From Heliocybe sulcata (taxonomy: Eukaryota; Basidiomycota; Agaricomycetes; Gloeophyllales; Gloeophyllaceae), in contig ML213534.1 of NCBI GenBank assembly GCA_004369045.1, forward strand, positions 42,157 through 106,156: 64,000 nucleotides of DNA. The letters run 5' to 3'. Numbering within the stretch: position 1 is the first letter of the stretch; each line of letters begins with the position of its first letter. Below the pieces are notes generated by a model. It searched no databases. It saw only the letters and a program-made list of their open reading frames with translations, and was not told the origin of the DNA. The translations under genes were made by a program, and so were the position numbers. Shown one piece after another: positions 57,201 to 64,000 of the stretch.

Positions 57201-60200
57201 TCTTTGCTGCTCGCGGAAGCGCCTCGAGAAGCGCCCTGAAAAGACAGAATACCTTGAATGATCTTGCGATGATATGCGAAGGTCGGGGTGTGTTCAACAT
57301 CCTGACATAGGAACGTGCAGAGGTTCTTGACTATCTTGTCTGGCGGCTGCGGGAGGGTATGGTGAGCGCAGAACTCGATGAACGATGCAACAGCGACAGC
57401 GCAGCGCCGTTGGAGGTCTTCGTTTTCTTCGTTCTGTGGAAGGGTGAATAACGTACCCATTGAAACGAGTGAAGGGCACGCACCTTGATCCCATTCATGA
57501 TCCCCTTTACTACAGGGCTGACTTTTTCGGGGGTACTCTTGAATGCAACGAAGGCGGCAGCGAAAGCGGCGGAGACCCTATTGTCGTAGAGAGCTTTCAT
57601 CTCCGAGTATCTCTCAATACTGGATAAGACCTTGTTCCGCTTCTCGTTGATTATAGACAGATCCTTCTTCTTCGCCCGACCAAGGCCATCCTTTAGCTTG
57701 GCAAAGGTAGGTCCGACTGTTTCACGAGCAGTGTCGATACTGAAGTATCCTTCTTTCTCGCCCGTCGCATCCACGTCCGCCCCCAGATTTGGTATAACAT
57801 TGGGAGATACCTTGTAATCGTGGACGAAAGACTGGAGGAGATGGAAACATTCCCCATGAATACGCGCCAGGGTCAGGATCATCTCGTGATATGCTGCTGG
57901 AGGTTCGTTCTGCAGCCAAGAGAGCATCTTGTTACTAAGGTCCCGCGCCAGTTGGGACTTCTCAATGAGCAGACCCGACGATGTACCATGTGCCTTGGCG
58001 TGCTGGCGTGCCCATTCTTCTGCGATGACAGCTGAAAAGAATTTTTGGTACATACTTGGCGAGTCCATGTAGTGGCAGATGAACGGCCGGAAGACTTCCT
58101 CCATCTCGTTGTCCTGCACAGACGCGCGGACTCAGAAGGCGTCATCGTTGATAGAAGCTCCAACGTACCGCATTCTTCCAAGACACCATCAAATAAGCTA
58201 AGGCTTGAGTCCCTGCCATTCTGGCCTTCACGACTGTGTCAAACGTGACTAGTGACATGTCCTGGGCCAACATGCTCTTATCGACATTATGGCGCTCTAC
58301 TCCCAGGTCGTCTCCAATCGAAGATGGGTGATAGAAGCGCGACGACTCGATCGGTGTCCCGATTGGTGTCATGAGGTACCCATGCCAGTCCAATAGCACC
58401 TGCGTGTCAACCGCATTCTGAATACGCCCAGGTGCTTCAGTAAGAATCGATATCGCTGTCCGCCAGGCAGCTAGAGTAGAGCTGCGAACGTCTTGCCGTT
58501 CTTCCACTATGAGGTTTTGGAACAGGAGGCAGAGGAAGGAGCCGGAGATCCAATCCTTCGGGAGAGAAGGAACGTGCATGAACGAGTCGAGCGTCTGTAC
58601 TACCGCCAGGCGAACGTTCGAGATGGTATGTCGGAAGAATGGAAAGAGTGTCGGCGCAAGGACGGTAAGAGAATAGCTAACATGAAACAGTTACGGTCTC
58701 GACAAGGCTATGATGTTACGATAGGGCTTACGATAGCTTCTCGTCTGCAAGAATGCGGATAACTTCCTCGTAGGAGACCAGCTTGCCTGGAAAGGGATGA
58801 ACATATAATCCATCACGGTACAAAGGTAACACTTACCAAGTAAGTCCATAACGGCGCCCACACTTGAACTCAGATCATCCTTCATATCGCTCAAACAGAG
58901 CCACAGGACAGAGAGAACTTGACTGAGAGCTTCGGGCAGGCTCTGCACCAGATGAGATGCAACCGGCGACAGGCACGATGCAGCGACAGATCGTACGTCG
59001 TCGTCGCGATCTCCTAGGCTACTGCGGCATTAGTGAATTGAAGTTAGGCGAATAGAGCATGACTAACCCTAACACTGCAGCGTCGACGATCCCTCTCAAC
59101 ACTTCCTTCCCAGACAACTCTGAAGACATCACTTCGTCCTCCAGCTTCACATCTTTGTCCTGCATCTCGGCCTCTATCTCGACTAGATCATTCCTCACTG
59201 CAACCTCGTACTTGATGCCCAGTAGTCCCGCATGACGAACCTCCCAAACAAGAGTGTTAGCGTCATCTTTCTTCTTCTCCTTCTGGTTTTCACCGGCAGC
59301 AGAGGAGAAGTCCTGTCGGATCATTTGCAAGAGAATTGAGTGGACATGCAGGACGGAACGTCGTGGCATGTGAAGCAAAAGAGAAGCAAGAGTTTGCGAT
59401 ACTGTTTCTCGAACAGGTGCGACAACCTTCCAACCAGTTAACGCCAGCGAGGGAAGAATGACATTGACGCTCACCTGGTCGGATACGAAATCGCCAAAAC
59501 GGTCAAGGACGAATATATACAGAAGCTTCACGGCTAGATCGTTGCACCACCTTTCGTGGGCGAAGTCATTTTCAATGGGTGAGAGACCATCTTTCGATAG
59601 CGCTGTTCAGTCACCAATGCATCGGAAAGTACTCTGTGGCAACCCACCTTTCATTCCGCCGCACTTCCCTTGAATCTTCAACAGCTCGCGGAGAGCAAGG
59701 GCAGCACCATGCCGCACCTCCCACTGCGGACTGAACAGATCAACTTCGAGGACCTTGACGACGCCGTCCCAAATCCATGTCCCCGACTGCACTTCCAGTG
59801 CATTCGATAGCTGGGCAGCCTTTGGTGCAACGGCGCCGCCCTTAGTGGGATCAATTGTGACCTTCTCCGAAATTTCATCTACCGGAGAGCGGGGGCTCTT
59901 AACTCTGGATTTGGGTTGAGCAGCCTGATCATCAGCTGATACGAGACGAGCTCTGTTGAATCAGGCACAGCGTAAACCTGAGCAGATCTGGATTCGAAAT
60001 TTATACGCCACTCACTTGTTCGATTGACCGCCCGCAGGCGTTGCGTTGTACTTGGAACCCGAGCCTTGAGCTGGCGGGGGAGGCGCAGCGACGAAGGCAG
60101 AATTTCCAGGCTTCCGCTTCCTCTTCAATCTGTTGCGTTCTCTGGCCGACAGCCCGCTCAAATCATCTTCTGCGGGTCCGGCCTGAGATGCAGAGGCTTG

Positions 60201-61065
60201 CGGGGAGCCTGGCGTAGCCGAGGCAGGTCGCGACGGCGTCGGCGACAGCGAATCATCCTTCATCGTGACCTCCGGCGCGTCACTGATAGTAGGAGTCAGC
60301 ATTGTGTCCGTATCCTTCTGTTCAATCTTGGCGTCCCCGTTGTTGTGTGATTCTGCCTCATCGTCCGCGGCAAGCTCTTTGTCCAGGTCCATGTCTTCGC
60401 CATCGCCGACGCTGTCTAGGAAATCAAGCCCAAGTCGGCTCATAGCCTCTTTGCGAGCTCTCTTTACCTCTGCCGAACTGGCAAGGATGCCGGTTGGCTT
60501 GGTAAATTCCTTGCCAGAGGAGGACAGGAGCAGTGTCCCTCTTTGCATCAACTCTTGTACGGAGAAGATCGGGAACTCTGGCGAAGTGATAGACGAAGTG
60601 ACTTGGGCGGCAGAGTCAGAGCCAGCATCTCCGTCAACTCCGGGCTGCAAAGGCTGCCAGAGAGGAACTAGTGCAAATATATGTGATAAGGCGACTGAAG
60701 CAGCCGTCCTAGTGTCATGCGATTTTGAGTGCAAGTAAGGTAAGATCTGCGGTAAGAGACCGGTTGAATATATGCAAAAATAGGGTACAGAAATATGGCA
60801 TACTCGAGCCACTACAGCCATTAATTCCGACCACCCTGATGGATCTATTCGGGATACGTTGACCCGGGCTGTCTTGACGTCTTCCTCGATGGCGACATCG
60901 GTAATTACGGATTTTGCTGCTAACTGAGCAAGTTGCTTAGCGGCTGTCGACCTCACGGAGGTGGACGAGCCCGTATCAAGTAGAAGAAGGAGCCGGTCCA
61001 ACCTGTATTCTGCTTCAGCCGACAACAAGTCGCATTCGTCCTTCAGCCACTCACCTCGAAGTCAT
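54246..61065 (-). CDS. MOT1: MOT1/BTAF1, TBP-removing Snf2-family ATPase
   Basis: Nuclear transcription regulator that uses ATP to strip TATA-binding protein from DNA. The start is unusual: an 11-nt first exon (61065-61055, ATGACTTCGAG), an intron of about 52 bp, then GTTGGACCGG, giving MTSRLDRLLLLLDTGS, the conserved Mot1 N-terminus. A long HEAT-repeat region follows, with an acidic, Ser/Pro-rich insert (about 60400-60150) and the basic patch RERNRLKRKRKPG. The ATPase has DMGLGKT (56102-56122), the Mot1-typical box II DEGH (about 55781-55792), SGTPIQNN, and C-lobe motifs RALIFCQMKQMID, LTTHVGGLGLTLTGAD and DRAHRIGQKKVVN. About twenty short introns. Ends at TAG 54248-54246 (FMSSLGNGKKG). Appears intact. 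Confidence 0.93.
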
Positions 61066-61368
61066 ACCGTAAAAGGGAATCCGTCACGTGGCGGACGCTA
61101 CCGGGCAAGCCGAAAACGAGGAAATGATCGTGCGGGGTCTTCTCACGCCTTCGCGTTGTGGCCTCACCTTTTATCAGTTTCGCTCGCGTGACGAAGAAAC
61201 ACACGCCATCACGCGTGACCCCTTCATTGCCTAATTTATCTACGAGGGGCTTCTCGTACCTGCCTTTTATGGGTGGACGTCATTGTCAATCATCAGTTCT
61301 TCCGTCACAGCATCTGCGCAGACGCGCGCAAATTTATCCCATCTTGCTTCCTCCCGTCATTCTGCTTG
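61066..61368. promoter_or_regulatory. Divergent promoter shared by MOT1 and the JmjC gene
   Basis: 303 bp between the two start codons, read in opposite directions. It contains CACGTG-like and CGTCAC words (61086-61091, CGTCACGTGG), but no TATA box is evident. Sharing is inferred from the spacing. Confidence 0.5.
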
Positions 61369-62869
61369 ATGTCGTGGCAAACAACGTTGACGACTTATTT
61401 GCTCGCTGCCCTGGACGACAGCGGCGATCCCGATACCAGCAGTGCGTCTGGGTCTTGCCGTTGAGCTGTTCTTGCACCGACGCCCGTGTTTCACTCTAGT
61501 CTTGTCCTTGTGCGGGGACAACGCATACCAAAGGCTCAAGCGCAGCGCACATGAACTGGCTTCCCAAGCAGCGAAGTCGGAACTAGATGCTTTAATTGAT
61601 CTGGCCTATGAAGGAATGTCTTCGTCTCTGAGGAACTCCGACCCCTTTTGCTGGCGACGATTGTACACCGAGGCGTCTATGTTCCGATCCCTAGCAGACC
61701 TGCAGTCTGATGATTCGGATGACGAGGGTCTCGCGCTCTCCGCTATCTCCAGGCTTGACAAGGCCGTCATCGTTGCTGGAGCTGCTGGAGAAGCCAGACT
61801 GGATATTATACATGCGACTATAGTCAAAATACAGGCGGAGTACCTACCGGTTGTTCATGACGATTACACAGATTCCTTTCCCTTGATATCATCTACATCT
61901 CCCGCGCTATCGCCATGCTCTCGAGTAGTGCCTATTCTCTCCTCGCCTCCTTCCATGACTGCTTTCCAACACCATCGTTCGAAGGAGCCATTCGTCCTCA
62001 AGAACTACACCCAGGCTTGGCCTGCGCTCACTTATAATCCCTGGCGTTCTCCCACATACCTCCGCCATGTAGCTGGTCCTGGACGCGTTGTCCCTGTAGA
62101 AGTGGGGAGTGACTATCGTGCTAGTAATTGGACTCAGACGATTATGCGCTGGGATGATTTCTTGTGTAGTCTGTCCTCGTCTAAGCAAGCAACTGCAGAT
62201 CCTGTACTGTACTTGGCTCAGCACAACCTATTGGCACAGTTTCCGGCTCTGAGAGACGACATCATCATTCCCGACTATGTATATGCTGCTATGGTTGCCC
62301 CTGATGATTACCCGAATTATCGTCCGCCTGGCAATGAGGACCAGTTGGTATTGAATGCTTGGCTGGGTCCTGCAGGCACCGTATCTCCGGCACATACGGT
62401 AGGTCTTCAGCCTGTTCTAGATGAGACATGCGTGACCGAAGAATACAGGATCCTTATTACAATTTGTATGGTACGTCATCAGGGTCGCAGTCCCCGCCAA
62501 TTACACTGAATATGCTTGCATACAGCTCAAGTTGTCGGACGTAAGACAGTCTGGTTAGCTCCTCCGGGCGCGACTGCGTCAATGTATCCGTACTCAGCCC
62601 CCACATCCTCGCCCGCTGTATCTGGAACGGACAAGGAGAGCCGCAATCCCGCCGTTAACAATATTGACCCTTCGCTCAGCAATACGTCCCGGGTAGACGT
62701 CTTTGCTCGGGCTCAGAGCAGAGAGGAGTTCCCGGCATTCTGGGAGAATGCTGTCGCGCAGGCTATGGCTGTTACGCTGGAGCCGGGAGACTTGCTATTC
62801 TTCCCTCCTGGCTGGTGGCACGCCATGAGGAGCGATGATGTTAGCTTTTCCGTCTCGATGTGGTTCTGA
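61369..62869 (+). CDS. JMJD5/KDM8-like JmjC-domain hydroxylase
   Basis: 2-oxoglutarate/Fe(II) oxygenase of the JmjC hydroxylase group; animal JMJD5 hydroxylates arginines. Exons 61369-61441, 61500-62398, 62449-62470 (22 nt) and 62526-62869 give 445 residues. The N-terminal half is helical (YQRLKRSAHELASQAAK). The JmjC core begins near KEPFVLKNYTQAWPA, with YLAQHNLLAQFPALRDDI and PDYVY as in JMJD5. Iron ligands are H323 and D325 (SPAHTDPYYNLYAQ, split by an intron right after HT) and H430 (PPGWWHAM). K of GRKTVWL fits a 2-oxoglutarate contact. A Ser/Thr/Asn-rich loop (about 62600-62700) is inserted between the two ligand sites. Appears intact. Confidence 0.88.
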
Positions 62870-62988
62870 AGATGCTGTCTGAAATTGCTCTCGCGTTGCT
62901 ATATATCGCAGTCATGGTGCTACCTGGGTCGCGTGAGATTATCGATGGCTATTTTACATCCACTTGAAGGCTAGCAGACCAGTCACGA

Positions 62989-64000
62989 CTACACAAAGCA
63001 CAAGCACCCGACTACACAAAGCACAAGCACGCGACACCAAATGCTCGGCGTACCATCGTCGCCTTCAGGCAGTCTGTATTGCGCGCCTCGGCGGTTATAG
63101 TCGGTCTCCACGGATTGATGTCTAGTATCAATGGGGTCCCTCCTATACGTAGGCGGCGACGTAGGGTGATACGCCTGACTGTCGTGGGGATATGTTATGG
63201 TACCGTATGCCGAACGGGTTGGCTGGCCGGCGGGCTGGGCGGGTGTGACAGGGTGCGTGGAACATGCACCGGCCGACGTGCTGATCGTTGCAGCAGAGGG
63301 CCTGGCGGGACTGAAGGGACTCCTAGGAGTGGCGTGCATAGGTGCTGCTTGGTTCGTCGTTTGCGTGGTACTGTACGTCGGACGGGTTGGCTGGTGGGTG
63401 GGCTGGGAAGGAGTGGCAGGGTATGCGGAGTGTGCACCGACCCGATTGCTGGCAGTCGCAGCAGGAGCGACGTGGTCAGGAGGCGCCAGAGGAGTAGTCT
63501 GGGTTGGCGCTACTTGAGTTGTCACCTGCGTGGAGCTGACGACAGCTGGGGCGCTGGACTGGACTGGCGACGCTGGGGTAGGAGTGGAAAACCTATTCTG
63601 CGCCTGGGGTGTCGCCATCCTGACTGACGACTGCGTTATCCTGGGCGCTGCTGCCACGGCATCGCGGTGATGCTGGGAATAGGCGGGGACGTTTGATAGT
63701 TGAGGACCTCGGGGAGCTGGCCTTCGCTGCTGCTCTATTGCTGGCCGTACTGCGTTGGAGGCGGCCACGTCTGTGTATGCGGTGAGTGGCTGTTGTGTGC
63801 CAGGAGCCTTGTGCACTTTGACGGGTGGACCCTGGGTGTGGTCCAGACTGGTTCTCGTAGAGGCTGCCCTTGCCGCTAGCCCAGCGATTCGCGTCATCTC
63901 TGCCTCCTAAGGACAATTGTTAGCCAACGATTCTGATTCTGAACTGCACGATCTTGTGAACGACTAGAGACACGCACCTCTCGCAAGGAGGGCAAAGCTC
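62989..64000 (-). CDS. Pro/Ser/Thr-rich hypothetical protein, 3' part
   Basis: The gene enters from the right edge. One short piece of exon (64000 to about 63978, ALPSLRE) is followed by an intron (to about 63910) and a last exon of about 300 codons starting EAEMTRIAGLAARAAS. The protein is disordered in composition, with repeated PT/TP/QP words (QPTHQPTRPTYSTTQ, QPAGQPTRSAYGT) that form two related blocks. The last 15 residues are hydrophobic and Cys-rich (CRVLVLCVVGCLCFV). The end at 62989 lies 120 bp from the stop of the JmjC gene, in convergent orientation. The family is not recognised. Confidence 0.5.

Overview
The window comes from a filamentous basidiomycete, most likely an agaricomycete such as a polypore. 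It has dense short introns (about 50-60 bp, GT..AG), a basidiomycete-type 1,3-beta-glucan synthase, the lineage-typical families DUF6532 and DUF6534, a TET/JBP-like dioxygenase, and chromodomain Ty3/Gypsy elements. Two runs of N (12047-12876 and 26909-27778) are assembly gaps.

Layout. 1-5080 is retroelement debris: a truncated chromovirus copy (A2, minus strand) joined to two fragments of a long-LTR family called B here. 5081-6584 holds a relic of a PX-domain RhoGAP. 6810-13898 is an FKS glucan synthase gene with a solo B LTR on an intron donor, a frame disruption, a changed hot-spot-1 region and a missing C-terminal tail. 13900-19998 is a three-gene block: a small unknown gene, a TET/JBP-like dioxygenase gene read divergently from it, and a DUF6532 gene. 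21691-44502 is one DUF6534 membrane-protein gene split by two insertions. The first is chromovirus A (22193-42570, target duplication GCACC). A itself contains the large element B (24441-37430), an A-type solo LTR (37977-38242) and, in its 3' LTR, a B-type solo LTR (41000-42346). B contains a further B-type solo LTR (26471-27902). The second insertion in the gene is a hAT-like MITE (43757-44361).

From 44991 on the region is ordinary genome: a flavin monooxygenase, a gene-poor stretch with a roughly 250-bp tandem repeat, an MFS hexose transporter with a TATA box, MOT1 (TBP-removing Snf2 ATPase), a JMJD5-like JmjC hydroxylase sharing a 303-bp divergent promoter with MOT1, and the 3' end of a Pro/Ser/Thr-rich protein gene running off the window.

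The most unusual item is element B. Between pol and its 3' LTR it carries about 3.5 kb with a coding region on the opposite strand, bracketed by two copies of the same polypurine-tract-plus-hairpin cassette. Its LTR family also has a stem-loop about 70-90 bp from the 3' end, with paired base changes between copies. Next in interest are the solo LTR on the FKS splice donor and the TET/JBP-like gene with apparently altered active-site residues.
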